Positions 1 to 8,022 of a stretch of DNA of 58,171 nt are shown here, one piece after another. Within the stretch, counting starts at the first letter, position 1. Each line of letters starts with the position of its first letter. Below the pieces are notes generated by a model. That model was not told the DNA's origin. It saw only the letters and a program-made list of their open reading frames with translations, and ran no database searches. Location of the stretch: contig NZ_JAPEMC010000008.1 of the NCBI RefSeq assembly GCF_026343115.1, positions 1 through 58,171 on the forward strand. The letters are read 5' to 3'. This stretch comes from Streptomyces sp. NBC_00102 (GTDB lineage Bacteria > Actinomycetota > Actinomycetes > Streptomycetales > Streptomycetaceae). Both the position numbers and the translations under genes were made by a program.

Positions 1-1
1 G

Positions 2-706
2 ATCCCTTCCGGCACCACCCTCGGTCTCGTGGGGGAATCCGGCTCCGGGAAGTCCAGCCTGGCCGGCGCGATCGTCGGTCTCGTTCCCGTGCACAGTGGC
101 CGCGTTCTGGTCGACGGCCGCGAGGTCCGCACCCGGACCGTCCACGACCGGCGGCGGCTCGGCCGCCTGGTTCAGATCGTCCGCCAGGACCCGGACACCG
201 CGCTCGACCCGCGGATGACGGCTCGTCAGACCCTCGTCGAGGCCGCGACGGTCTTCCGCCGGCTCGACCGGGCCGCTCGCGCCGAGCGCGTCACCGAGCT
301 GCTCGGCCTGGTCGGGCTGGATCCCGGGCTCGCCGATCGCCTGCCGCGCCAGTTGTCCGGCGGCCAGCGCCAGCGGGTCGCCCTGGCCCGCTCCCTGTCC
401 GTAGAGCCCGGCCTGCTGATCGCCGACGAGGTCACCTCGGCGCTCGACGTCTCGGTGCAGGCCTCCGTCCTCAACACGGTGCGGGAGCTCCAGCGCCGGC
501 TCGGGCTCTCCATGCTCTTCATCGGCCACAACCTGCCCGCGGTCTGCCACGTCTCGGACGTCGTGGCGGTCATGCGGCACGGCCGGATCGTCGAGATCGC
601 CCCCACCGGGACGATCCTGCGTGCACCGAGCCACCCCTACACCCGCACGCTGCTCGCCTCCGTGCCGTCCCTGCGCGCCTCCCTCCCGGGGCAGAGGTCG
701 TCCTGA
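2..706 (+). CDS. Oligopeptide/nickel-type ABC transporter ATPase (5' end outside window)
   Basis: ATP-binding subunit of a peptide-type ABC importer; couples ATP hydrolysis to uptake at the inner face of the membrane. The reading frame is open from base 2, so the true start lies upstream; the GTG at 29 is only the Val before Walker A (GESGSGKSS). Seen in order: Walker A, Q-loop (VRQDP), signature LSGGQRQRVALARS, Walker B (LLIADEVTSALD), H-loop (FIGHN) and the C-terminal HPYTRTLLASVP stretch typical of OppD/DppF-like ATPases. Walker B has Asp-Glu-Val where Asp-Glu-Pro is usual, a tolerated change. It is probably the last gene of an operon entering from the left, because a MITE-like element and a long non-coding stretch follow. 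Confidence 0.93.
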   Translation: MPSGTTLGLVGESGSGKSSLAGAIVGLVPVHSGRVLVDGREVRTRTVHDRRRLGRLVQIVRQDPDTALDPRMTARQTLVEAATVFRRLDRAARAERVTELLGLVGLDPGLADRLPRQLSGGQRQRVALARSLSVEPGLLIADEVTSALDVSVQASVLNTVRELQRRLGLSMLFIGHNLPAVCHVSDVVAVMRHGRIVEIAPTGTILRAPSHPYTRTLLASVPSLRASLPGQRSS

Positions 707-766
707 ATCCGGTGTTCGTGTCCGTACGGTCGTCAATCCCTGGCGGATGCCCGGTGCCGATACCTG

Positions 767-928
767 AGGGCTGTCCCGCAATCCCTGGTGGGTGCGCGAC
801 GACAGCTACGGCACCTCGCCGCGTTGCCGGAACGTCCACATACATCCAGTATGCGGACGCTCCTCCGCCTTGCGATGCACCGCATCCGACGCCGCGCACT
901 GATCCACCACGGATTACGGGACAGCCCT
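767..928. mobile_element. MITE-like element with 25-bp terminal inverted repeats
   Basis: A 162-bp non-coding element. The left end (767-791, starting AGGGCTGTCCCG) and the right end (904-928) are inverted repeats matching at 23 of 25 positions. Inside is a second hairpin: GTCCACATAC at 834-843 pairs with GTATGCGGAC at 849-858 with one mismatch around a 5-nt loop. No ORF fits the element. I believe similar GGGCTGTCCCG-ended repeats are common between Streptomyces genes, but that is from memory. I see no convincing target-site duplication. A partial copy of the inner end (AATCCCTGG) lies at 735-743. It was probably mobilised in trans by an IS transposase. Confidence 0.72.
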
Positions 929-1213
929 TACGCCGACGCCGGCAAACAGGACGCGGCTCGGTCGACGGCGGGTTACCCGCCCATTCTCTCGCGGACCACG
1001 CGAAGAACTCTCAGCAATGAACCGTCAAGAGATTACTCAATTCATCACACTATCGAATTAAAGCGTGATTTTAAGACCTGCTTCCCGTGAGATGATGCGG
1101 CGGCTGCGATTACGACGCCCCCCGACAACGGGTCAATTGCCTACCCATGGAGAGATGCGGAATATGGGAATTCTTCGAGGAGTACCGACGTCCCCCGGGC
1201 GGAGCGCCGTGAC
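929..1213. other. Non-coding leader with AT-rich block before the ketosynthase gene
   Basis: No credible gene. Bases about 1005-1100 are strikingly AT-rich for this genome (runs such as ATTACTCAATTCATC and GAATTAAAGCGTGATTTTAAG), unlike every coding stretch nearby. The block ends about 110 bases before the ketosynthase start and probably holds its promoter. No sigma-factor consensus could be assigned with confidence. Confidence 0.5.
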
Positions 1214-2248
1214 ATGACCGTCGCCCTGGAGCAGCCCCTGGTCCACCAGACCGGCGCGGGCCTGTCCGTACCGTTCGCCATCACCGGGACGGGGATCCAC
1301 CTGCCGCCGACGGTCGTCACCAATCAGGAACTCGTCCGCTCCCTGGACACCAGCGACGAGTGGATCACCAGCCGCACCGGTATCCGCGAACGCCGTCGTC
1401 TGGCACCGCACCTGGCCACCTCCGACATGTGTGTCGCCGCCGCCCGTCCGGCGCTGGAAGCCGCCGGAGTCGAGCCCGGCCGGCTGGACGCGGTCATCGT
1501 CGCCACCTACACCTGGGACCAGCCGCTCCTGTCGACCGCGCTCATCGTGAAGGACGCCCTCGGCGCCCACCGCGCCCTCTCCCTGGACGTCACGACAGCC
1601 GCCTGCGCCTCCGGCGTCCAGGCCATGCTGATCGCCGCCCACCTCCTGCAGAATCCCTCCATCACCACCATCCTGCTGCTCGCGGCCGACTGTGCCTCCA
1701 GGGTCACCGATCCCACCGACCGCACCACCGGTGTCTTCTTCGGCGACGCCGCGGCGGCCGTCGTCCTCACCCGCACCGACAGCCGCGGTTCGGGTCTCCT
1801 CTCCTACAGCCTGGGCTCCCAGCTCTCCTACGACGTCCAGATCCCGGCGGGCGGCTCCCGGATGCCCGCCAGCACCGCCACCGTCACCGCCGGAGACCAC
1901 TATCTGGCCATGGACGGCCGCGCCGTGTGGAACGCGGCGACCACACGTTTGCCCGAGAGCATCATCAGCGCCGTCGAACACGCCGGCGTCCCGATCGACC
2001 AGGTGCGGCACTTCTTCCTGCACCAGGCCAACCTGAACATCCTCAACGAGACCACGGCGGCCCTGGGGGTACCGCGCGAGCGCGCCCCGGTCACCATCGA
2101 CCGGCTGGGCAACACCGGGTCGGCCGGGGTGTTCACCGCACTCCACACGGCCGTCGCCGAAGGTTCCCTGCTCCCGGGAGACACCTACGTGCTGTCCGGT
2201 ATCGGTGCGGGCTTCCAGTGGGGATCCCTCTGTCTCCGGCACGCCTGA
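1214..2248 (+). CDS. Beta-ketoacyl-ACP synthase III (FabH/KAS III-like)
   Basis: Condenses an acyl-CoA starter with malonyl-ACP, or acts as an acyltransferase of that fold; cytoplasmic. The 344-residue length is near the FabH norm. The catalytic triad is complete: Cys131 in TTAACASGVQ, His270 in LHQANLNIL, Asn300 in LGNTGSAG. The N-terminal GTGIHLPPTVVTN and DEWITSRTGIRERR motifs are classical KAS III. The ATG has GGAG about 10 bases upstream. It stands alone rather than in a fabD-fabH-acpP-fabF cluster, so a starter-unit or tailoring role in secondary metabolism is more likely than housekeeping; the substrate cannot be told from sequence. An AT-rich leader precedes it and a glutamine-synthetase-family gene follows on the same strand after about 160 bases. 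Confidence 0.9.
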   Translation: MTVALEQPLVHQTGAGLSVPFAITGTGIHLPPTVVTNQELVRSLDTSDEWITSRTGIRERRRLAPHLATSDMCVAAARPALEAAGVEPGRLDAVIVATYTWDQPLLSTALIVKDALGAHRALSLDVTTAACASGVQAMLIAAHLLQNPSITTILLLAADCASRVTDPTDRTTGVFFGDAAAAVVLTRTDSRGSGLLSYSLGSQLSYDVQIPAGGSRMPASTATVTAGDHYLAMDGRAVWNAATTRLPESIISAVEHAGVPIDQVRHFFLHQANLNILNETTAALGVPRERAPVTIDRLGNTGSAGVFTALHTAVAEGSLLPGDTYVLSGIGAGFQWGSLCLRHA

Positions 2249-2406
2249 CCGATCCGACTCCACAACACCCACGAGGCTGACGGGGGTTGGCGCAACCCTG
2301 TCAGCACCGGGCAGCGAGTCACGTCGCGGCTCCGGTCATTCACGGACGAGTGAACTCAACGGCGCCCGCTGGCGATTCCGCTGCCGCGAACGCCAGCATG
2401 GACGGC

Positions 2407-3747
2407 ATGACCACCACGTACTCACCGGCTGAGCGGGCCGCTCAGGCCCGTGCGGCCGAAGTCCAGCTCGCCGCCGACGGAATCGACGGGGTGGTGTTCG
2501 GATGGGTCGACAACGCCGGGCTCACCCGCGTGAAGTCCGTCCCGCTCGCCCAACTCCGGCACGCCGCCGAGCACGGCGTCGGCGCCGTCCCCTGTTTCGA
2601 CGTCTCCCTGGTGGACGACTCCTTCACCACCGCGGCTTCGAGTACCGGCCCGACGGGCGACCTGCGGCTCGTCCCCGACCTGGACCGGCTCACCCCGCTC
2701 GCCGCCCAGCCCGGCTGGGCCTGGGCTCCGGCAGACCGTTACACCCAGGACGGTACTCCGCACCCCGGCTGCCAGCGGGGCTTCGCCCGCCGGGCCACCG
2801 AGGCCGTCGAGCGGCGCGGGCTGTCGGTGCGGGCCGGGATCGAGATCGAGTGGGTGGTGGCCGACGCCGCCGGAGCCCCCGCGACGTCCGCGCCCGGGTA
2901 CGGCATGACCCGCTTCATCGAGCACTCCGACTACCTGCGCGAGGTTCTTCGCGCTCTCACCGCGCAAGACTTGACGGTACTTCAGCTCCATCCCGAGTAC
3001 GCCGCCGGGCAGTTCGAGGTCTCGGTCGCGGCCGAGGGCCCCGTCGAGGCGGCCGACACCGCGATGCTGGTACGCCACACCGTCCGGGCCGTCTCCGCCC
3101 GTCACGGGCTGCGGGTCTCGTACGCTCCCGTCTTCACCGAGGGTGCGATCGGCAACGGCGGCCACCTCCATCTCAGTCTCTGGCGACAGGGCCGGAACCT
3201 CGGACACGCCGGCCCCGGCCGTCACGGCCTGCACCCCGAGGCCGAGCACTTCTTCGCGGGGGCACTCGCCGAGCTGCCGGCCCTGCTCGCCCTCGGCGCA
3301 CCCGGTGCCGCCTCGTATCTGCGGCTGGTCCCCTCCCACTTCGCCGGTGCCTACCGCTGCTGGGGCCTGGAGAACCGCGAGGCGGCCCTGCGTCTGATCA
3401 CCGGCACGGCCGCAGGGCAGGCAAACGCCGAGTTCAAGTGCTTCGACGCCGCCGCGAATCCGTACCTCGCCGTCGGTGGGGTGCTGGCGGCCGGACTCGC
3501 CGGGCTCGACGCCGGTATGCCGCTGCCTCCCGAGACCCGGAGCGACCCCGCGGCTCTCCGCGATGCCGAGCGCCTTCCGGCGAGTCTGCCGGAGGCCACC
3601 GACGCGTTCGAGAAGTCCGGCCTCCTCCGGCAGGCACTCGGCTCCGAGCTGTTCGAGGCCGTGCTGGCCGTCCGGCGGGCGGAGGCGGAATTGTTCGCGG
3701 GACGCACGGACGCGGACGTCGTCGAAGCCGTTCGCTGGCGGTACTGA
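2407..3747 (+). CDS. Glutamine synthetase family ligase (GlnA-like, possible gamma-glutamyl-amine synthetase)
   Basis: ATP-dependent amide-bond ligase of the type-I GS fold: activates a glutamate-type carboxylate and couples it to ammonia or an amine. From the ATG at 2407 it has 446 residues, normal for the family; the frame is open upstream to 2287, but a start there would add about 40 residues of non-family sequence. Visible motifs: the N-terminal beta-grasp (VVFGWVDNAGLTRVKSVP), the metal-site Glu pair (GIEIEWVV), NGGHLHLSL, and the C-terminal block RCWGLENREAALRLITG with AEFKCFDAAANPYLA. It lacks a clear GlnA adenylylation loop. Streptomyces encodes several GS-like enzymes acting on polyamines or ethanolamine (GlnA3, GlnA4). 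The convergent decarboxylase and acetyltransferase suggest an amine substrate, but this is inference. Confidence 0.85.
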   Translation: MTTTYSPAERAAQARAAEVQLAADGIDGVVFGWVDNAGLTRVKSVPLAQLRHAAEHGVGAVPCFDVSLVDDSFTTAASSTGPTGDLRLVPDLDRLTPLAAQPGWAWAPADRYTQDGTPHPGCQRGFARRATEAVERRGLSVRAGIEIEWVVADAAGAPATSAPGYGMTRFIEHSDYLREVLRALTAQDLTVLQLHPEYAAGQFEVSVAAEGPVEAADTAMLVRHTVRAVSARHGLRVSYAPVFTEGAIGNGGHLHLSLWRQGRNLGHAGPGRHGLHPEAEHFFAGALAELPALLALGAPGAASYLRLVPSHFAGAYRCWGLENREAALRLITGTAAGQANAEFKCFDAAANPYLAVGGVLAAGLAGLDAGMPLPPETRSDPAALRDAERLPASLPEATDAFEKSGLLRQALGSELFEAVLAVRRAEAELFAGRTDADVVEAVRWRY

Positions 3748-3759
3748 CAGGGCGTCCAT

Positions 3760-3792
3760 GCCGCCGTCCCCGGAGCGGGCGGGGACGGCGGC
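3760..3792. terminator. Bidirectional terminator hairpin between convergent genes
   Basis: GCCGCCGTCCCC at 3760-3771 is perfectly complementary to GGGGACGGCGGC at 3781-3792 (12-bp stem, 9-nt loop). It lies between the stop of the GS-like gene (3747) and the stop of the GNAT gene (3808). There is no T-tract, as is usual in Streptomyces. Confidence 0.8.
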
Positions 3793-3807
3793 CTTCCGGC
3801 GACCGCG

Positions 3808-4389
3808 TCAGCCCGCTTCCGCCGCGGAGGACGGTGCTTGAGCCGGAGCGGCAGTCGCGGTTTCCAGCGGCTTCGTCATGTAGACCGCCCCGGCGCCGTA
3901 GCTCGCGGGCAGTACGGTCCCGGGCCGGGCGCGGCAGCCCAGTCTGGTCCACATCTCGCGCGAACCCTGCACGGCCACCAGGGAGAGTGTCCGGTAGTGG
4001 CCCACGCGCCCGGTCTCCTCCAGATGCCGCACCATCCGGCGGGCCAGGCCCCGGCCGCGCGCCCGTTCGGCGATCACCACGTCGTGGAGGTGCAGGTTGC
4101 TCACCCGGCCTCTTCCCCGCCCGCTCTCCCGCACGTTCTCCTGATCCGCGCACACCTCCGCCCGGCTCAGGTCGGGGCATCGGTCGAGCGGGTACGGCAG
4201 GGCGAGCAGGTAGCCGCCGAAGCCGCCCTCGTACTCCAGGACGAAGCAGGTCGACGGAGAGGAGCGGTGCCGGGAACGCAGCGCTTCCCGCCCCTCGGTC
4301 AGGCCGCTCTCCCTGTAGGCGCGTTCCTCCAGGACGACCAGCGCGTCCCAGTCGTCCTCCTGAAGCAGCCTGATCCGGGTGCCGGTCAT
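3808..4389 (-). CDS. GNAT family N-acetyltransferase
   Basis: Predicted acetyl-CoA-dependent N-acyltransferase, 193 residues. The ATG at 4389 overlaps the TGA of the upstream decarboxylase gene (ATGA), so the two are translationally coupled; the longer open frame upstream reads antisense-like sequence and was rejected. GNAT features: N-terminal IRLLQEDDWDALVVLEERAY, beta4 LHLHDVVIAERARGRGLARRMVRHLEE (the RGRGLA acetyl-CoA loop) and beta5 LSLVAVQGSREMWTRLGC. Coupling to an amino-acid decarboxylase suggests it acetylates the resulting amine, as polyamine acetyltransferases do, but it resembles no specific subfamily closely enough to name the substrate. A strong shared hairpin follows the stop. 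Confidence 0.85.
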   Translation of the reverse strand: MTGTRIRLLQEDDWDALVVLEERAYRESGLTEGREALRSRHRSSPSTCFVLEYEGGFGGYLLALPYPLDRCPDLSRAEVCADQENVRESGRGRGRVSNLHLHDVVIAERARGRGLARRMVRHLEETGRVGHYRTLSLVAVQGSREMWTRLGCRARPGTVLPASYGAGAVYMTKPLETATAAPAQAPSSAAEAG

Positions 4390-5684
4390 CCGCTCTCCCC
4401 GTCCTGGACCGAGCCGGCGACGCAGGTGTACGGCAGCGGTGCGAAGCCGTTGAACCCCTGGGTGGCGTAGGCGACGGCGTACGCGCCGCAGGAGTGGACC
4501 CAGACCGGGTCGCCGGAGGCGATGGCGCGCGGGACCCGTACTAAGCCGCCCTCCTGGGCGTACGCGTCGTCGCTGTCGCAGGTCGGACCGGCCACCACGG
4601 CGTCGACGAACTGCCCGTGGGGATCGGTCGGGAACTCCAGCCGGTACCGCAACTGGTCCATTTCGTAGAGGCCGTTGAACTTGCCGCAACTGAGGTAGAG
4701 CCAGTTTTCACGCGTACCGTCGGCCCGTCGGCGGGAGGTGAGCCGGGCGACGTGGGCGCGGATCGCACCGTGATCGGCGACCAGGTGGCGGCCGGGCTCC
4801 AGCAGGAAGGCCAGCGGGGCGGTGTTGACGGCGCGCAGACGTTCCATACCGTCGCGCATCACCGCGAACATCTTGTCCAGGGGCGGCTCCAGTGGCCGGC
4901 CGCACCGGTCGAGGACGCCGAGGGCGGGCAGCCCTCCGCCGAGGTTGATCCGGTCCAGGACGATGCCGTGCCGGTTGAGCGTCTCCAGCGTGCCGGCCAG
5001 TGTCTCGGTCGCCTCGCTCCAGGCTTCCGCCGTCATCTGCTGGGAGCCGACGTGCACGGAAAGGCCGGAGGGCACCAGTCCGGCGTCACGGGCGGCGACG
5101 AGCACCGCCAGGGCGTCCTCGGGCGAACAGCCGAACTTGTGGCTCAGGCCCCACAGCGCGCCGTCGCCGGTGGTCGCGATACGGCAGAACACCGCTGATC
5201 CCGGGGCGTGTCGGGCGATCGCGGCGACGTCCTCCCGGCTGTCGGTCGCGAAGTCGCGCACGCCCAGCCGGTAGGCATCGGCGATGTTGCGGTCGGACTT
5301 GACGGTGTTGCCGTAGTGGATCAGTTCGGGGGCGACCCCGGTGCGCAGGGCCTGGGCGATCTCCTGCGGGCCGGCCGCGTCGAACCCCGAACCGAGCCGG
5401 GCGAGATGGTCGAGCACCTCGTCCACCGGGCATGCCTTCATGGCGAACCGGACGGCGATGCCGGGAAGTTCGGCGCACAGGGCGGCGTACTGACGGCCGA
5501 TACCCTCCAGGTCGTAGATGATCGTGTCCTCGGTCGCGGCGGCGAGCGCGGCGCGCAGGGCGGAGTCCTCGCTCCGGCCGACGGGGAGCGGGGCCTGCGT
5601 CCGCACGGCGAGCGCTGCCGTCGGAGCGCGTTGGCCGGTTCCGCGACGGTCGGCCGGCCGACGCTGTTCGGCGATCTGACACAT
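4386..5684 (-). CDS. Fold-III PLP-dependent amino acid decarboxylase (ornithine/lysine/diaminopimelate type)
   Basis: Decarboxylates a basic amino acid to an amine with pyridoxal phosphate. From the ATG at 5684 it has 432 residues; the frame is open to 5759 but the extra N-terminus is low-complexity. PLP Schiff-base Lys83 lies in VRFAMKA; the glycine-rich phosphate loop is INLGGGLPA; EPGRHLVA is the conserved EPGR; GPTCDSDDAYAQ carries the catalytic Cys-Asp of ODC/DAPDC. HVGSQQ matches the family HVGSQ. It is the first gene of a two-gene unit with the GNAT gene. A rare leucine TTA codon (minus strand, bases 4544-4542, codon 381) predicts dependence on the bldA tRNA and so late expression. Substrate (ornithine, lysine or another) is not resolvable by eye. 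Confidence 0.88.
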   Translation of the reverse strand: MCQIAEQRRPADRRGTGQRAPTAALAVRTQAPLPVGRSEDSALRAALAAATEDTIIYDLEGIGRQYAALCAELPGIAVRFAMKACPVDEVLDHLARLGSGFDAAGPQEIAQALRTGVAPELIHYGNTVKSDRNIADAYRLGVRDFATDSREDVAAIARHAPGSAVFCRIATTGDGALWGLSHKFGCSPEDALAVLVAARDAGLVPSGLSVHVGSQQMTAEAWSEATETLAGTLETLNRHGIVLDRINLGGGLPALGVLDRCGRPLEPPLDKMFAVMRDGMERLRAVNTAPLAFLLEPGRHLVADHGAIRAHVARLTSRRRADGTRENWLYLSCGKFNGLYEMDQLRYRLEFPTDPHGQFVDAVVAGPTCDSDDAYAQEGGLVRVPRAIASGDPVWVHSCGAYAVAYATQGFNGFAPLPYTCVAGSVQDGESG

Positions 5685-5979
5685 GTCGGTGGCCTGAGGC
5701 CTCACGCATGAACTCCCTGTCCGACTGGATGGTCGGCGCCGTGAACGTCCGGCACCCATGAGGGGAACGAGGGAGTCCGGAGGTGGTTATGACGCGCGAA
5801 CGGTTTTCCTTCCCACCGGACTCCTCGCGCGCGTGGCGGCTCGGCCCTGCTCGCCCGGCCTCCTGCCGATCCCGGCCACGGGTCACGGGTCACGGGCCAC
5901 GACACGGCGGCCGGTCCCATCGGTGCCGGCTGGTCCGGGCAGGTCTCGCCGGTCTCGCCCCATGGGGAAGACTGGCTCC

Positions 5980-7245
5980 ATGAGAGACATCGTTTTCGCG
6001 CGCGGGAGCGCCTGGATACCGAAGGTGATCCGCGAGAACGGCGGGCTGAAGCTGATGCTCGGTGCCGGGGCCGACGCCAACCATGAGCCCCGCACGTTCA
6101 CGTTCGCGATCGGGGAAGCCCATCTCACGGTGATCCGGGAGGACCTGGCCAGGCACCTGCTGCTCTGGAGCGCGGTGATTCCGCTGTGCGACGCCACCGG
6201 AACCCGGGGCCGGCTGGACGAGGACGCCGCCGTCGCGCTCCTGGACCCGGTCCTCCTCGCCCCGCCCGCGGACGTCGACGCTCTCTTCCGGCGCATCCGG
6301 TGGGACGAGGGCCGGCTCATCGCCCATGGAGCCGACATCGACTCGCTCCAGCGCGGCCAGGTCCACGCGGCGATGCGTTCGGCGACCGAGTCGGCCGACG
6401 GAAAACGCGTTCAGGAACACCACGCGGACCGCCGTCGCGCCGAGCGCGGAACAGTACTCGGCCCACTCGACACCGCGGTCCTGAGGTACACGGGCCAGTA
6501 CCTGCACGGCTCGACCATTCCGAAGCGGACACCCGGCGCCGTCGAACCCGCCCTGCTGCCCCAGGTCATGCGAGTGATCGCCACCGCCGAGCAGGCGTGC
6601 GCCGGGATGCGGATCGGTCTCGATCCGCGACGGGGAAAGCGCGCCACGGACAAGCGTGACTGGGACCGGATGGCGAAGGCTGTCGATGCGGCGGTGCGCC
6701 GTGCGCACCCACGGCTCGTCGACGAGGCGGTGCGTACCGTGAGCTTCCTGATGTGCTCGGAGGCCGCGCACCGCTCCAGGAACACACCCGTGGAAGACGA
6801 CGAGGACGCTGCCGACTTCGGCGGAAGCGGAAGGAAGACGGCCCTTCTGTTCACCGACGACAAGGGCGTCGGGAAGAAGTGGCGTTCGGATCGTTCCCGC
6901 ACGGCCACCGCGGAGTTCTGGGATTTCGTCGGCGACCGCTCCGCCGCGGACAACGAGGTGTTCACCATCGAGGACGAGGAGATGGGCGAGGGGATACAGC
7001 TCCACTTCTACGCGGACTCCCTCGCCCGGATCACGACGGTACGGGAGGGGTCGGCCGGGTCGGAGCCGGAGTACCGGGTCGAGTACGCCCTGGTCGACGG
7101 GATGGCCGGGTACCGCACCCTGGTGGCCGCGTTCGCCCGCGGCGGCTGCACCGCACTCGGCCGGCACGGCCCCTGGATGTCCGACGTCGCCGAGTTCGAG
7201 CGCGCGCGCCGCCGGCGGCGCGACGCAGGGCCGACCGCGAGGTAG
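5980..7245 (+). CDS. Uncharacterised protein, 421 aa (possibly DUF6357)
   Basis: I do not recognise a characterised function. The start at 5980 is chosen because GGGGAAG lies 9 bases upstream; an ATG at 5962 is an alternative. The protein opens with MRDIVFARGSAWIPKVIREN, which I associate, without certainty, with a Streptomyces-restricted family (DUF6357). It is soluble, with no signal peptide or membrane helix. It is charged and Arg-rich in the middle (the stretch around RRGKRATDKRDWDRMAK) and has an acidic segment (VEDDEDAADFG) followed by a beta-rich C-terminal part. It stands alone: divergent from the decarboxylase unit across about 295 bases containing CACGGGT heptamer repeats near 5877-5901, and convergent with the MarR gene. 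Confidence 0.72.
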   Translation: MRDIVFARGSAWIPKVIRENGGLKLMLGAGADANHEPRTFTFAIGEAHLTVIREDLARHLLLWSAVIPLCDATGTRGRLDEDAAVALLDPVLLAPPADVDALFRRIRWDEGRLIAHGADIDSLQRGQVHAAMRSATESADGKRVQEHHADRRRAERGTVLGPLDTAVLRYTGQYLHGSTIPKRTPGAVEPALLPQVMRVIATAEQACAGMRIGLDPRRGKRATDKRDWDRMAKAVDAAVRRAHPRLVDEAVRTVSFLMCSEAAHRSRNTPVEDDEDAADFGGSGRKTALLFTDDKGVGKKWRSDRSRTATAEFWDFVGDRSAADNEVFTIEDEEMGEGIQLHFYADSLARITTVREGSAGSEPEYRVEYALVDGMAGYRTLVAAFARGGCTALGRHGPWMSDVAEFERARRRRRDAGPTAR

Positions 7246-7257
7246 GGAGCCTGGGGC

Positions 7258-7291
7258 GCCCGGCCGCGCTCCGGTTGTCCGGCGGCCGGGC
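7258..7291. terminator. Probable hairpin terminator between convergent genes
   Basis: GCCCGGCCG (7258-7266) pairs perfectly with CGGCCGGGC (7283-7291) over a 16-nt loop, just after the stop at 7245 and before the MarR stop at 7371. Confidence 0.5.
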
Positions 7292-7370
7292 CGCGCCTCG
7301 GGCCGATTCCGGCAGACCCCGAACACGCGCAGCCGACAAGGCCGTTCGGGGGCCCGGGCGACGAGGCCCG

Positions 7371-7892
7371 TCAGCCGTCCGTGCGGTCGTCCGCATCGAG
7401 GACCCGCCGCAGCAGCCGGGTGAGCGTCGTGCGCTCGTCCGCGTCCAGGCAGGCCATGAAGGCGTCCTGGGACGCCTCCGCGACCGCGCTCAGCCGGCGC
7501 TGCTCCGCGGCTCCCTCGTCCGTGAGTTCGACCACCTGGCGCCGCCGGTCGGCCGGGTCCCGGGTGCGCCGCACCAGGCCCCGCTCCTCGACGGTGTCGA
7601 GGTATCCGCCCAGGTGGCTGCGCTGGAATCCGAGCCGGTCCGCCATGACGTGCTGGGGCAGCGGGCCGAAGTCGGCGAGCGCCGTGAGCGTGGCGAAGTG
7701 CGGCAGCCGGAGCCCCGACCGGCCCACCGCCTCGACCAGGGACTCGTGCCCGATGCGGGCCACATGACTGGCGAGGTACGAGGGCAGGGCCAGCAGGCTG
7801 GGCGGGCGGAGCGCCCCCTCTGGCAGGTCCCCCTGCGGGCGGGCGCCCTCCGGGAGGGTTCCGGCAGGTCCGCACCGCTCGGGTTCGCTCAT
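7371..7892 (-). CDS. MarR family transcriptional regulator
   Basis: Winged-helix DNA-binding repressor of 173 residues that probably controls the divergent MFS gene. The start at 7892 (MSEPERCG) is preferred because the longer open frame upstream runs antisense through the transporter gene. HTH core: FGPLPQHVMADRLGFQRSHLGGYLDTVEERGLVRR, followed by the wing RDPADRRRQVVELTDEG, which contains the conserved MarR DxRxR...LT signature. The N-terminal 30 residues are Pro/Gly-rich (repeated PEGA/PQGD). The divergent arrangement with a 130-bp spacer containing a GGAATGATTCC palindrome is the standard layout for a drug- or phenolic-responsive MarR/efflux pair; the ligand is unknown. Confidence 0.9.
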   Translation of the reverse strand: MSEPERCGPAGTLPEGARPQGDLPEGALRPPSLLALPSYLASHVARIGHESLVEAVGRSGLRLPHFATLTALADFGPLPQHVMADRLGFQRSHLGGYLDTVEERGLVRRTRDPADRRRQVVELTDEGAAEQRRLSAVAEASQDAFMACLDADERTTLTRLLRRVLDADDRTDG

Positions 7893-7934
7893 ACCGGCAT
7901 CGTACGCGAAAACAGTGCCTGGACGTAAGAGAGA

Positions 7935-7957
7935 CATGATGGAATGATTCCGTTGTG
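7935..7957. promoter_or_regulatory. Candidate MarR operator
   Basis: A perfect 5-bp-arm palindrome, GGAAT-G-ATTCC (7941-7951), with further partial dyad symmetry out to 7935 and 7957, sits between the divergent MarR and MFS genes in a locally AT-rich stretch. Position and symmetry fit a MarR dimer; binding is inferred. Confidence 0.5.
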
Positions 7958-8022
7958 AAATTAACTCGTCGCTCCCGCCCCGTTCCTCGTACGGCGGCGC
8001 CCTCACACCGGAGGACCGCTCG

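Noticed and set aside
4390..4689. Longer N-terminus for the GNAT protein
   Set aside because: It lies entirely inside the decarboxylase gene in another frame; the ATGA overlap start fits the family N-terminus.
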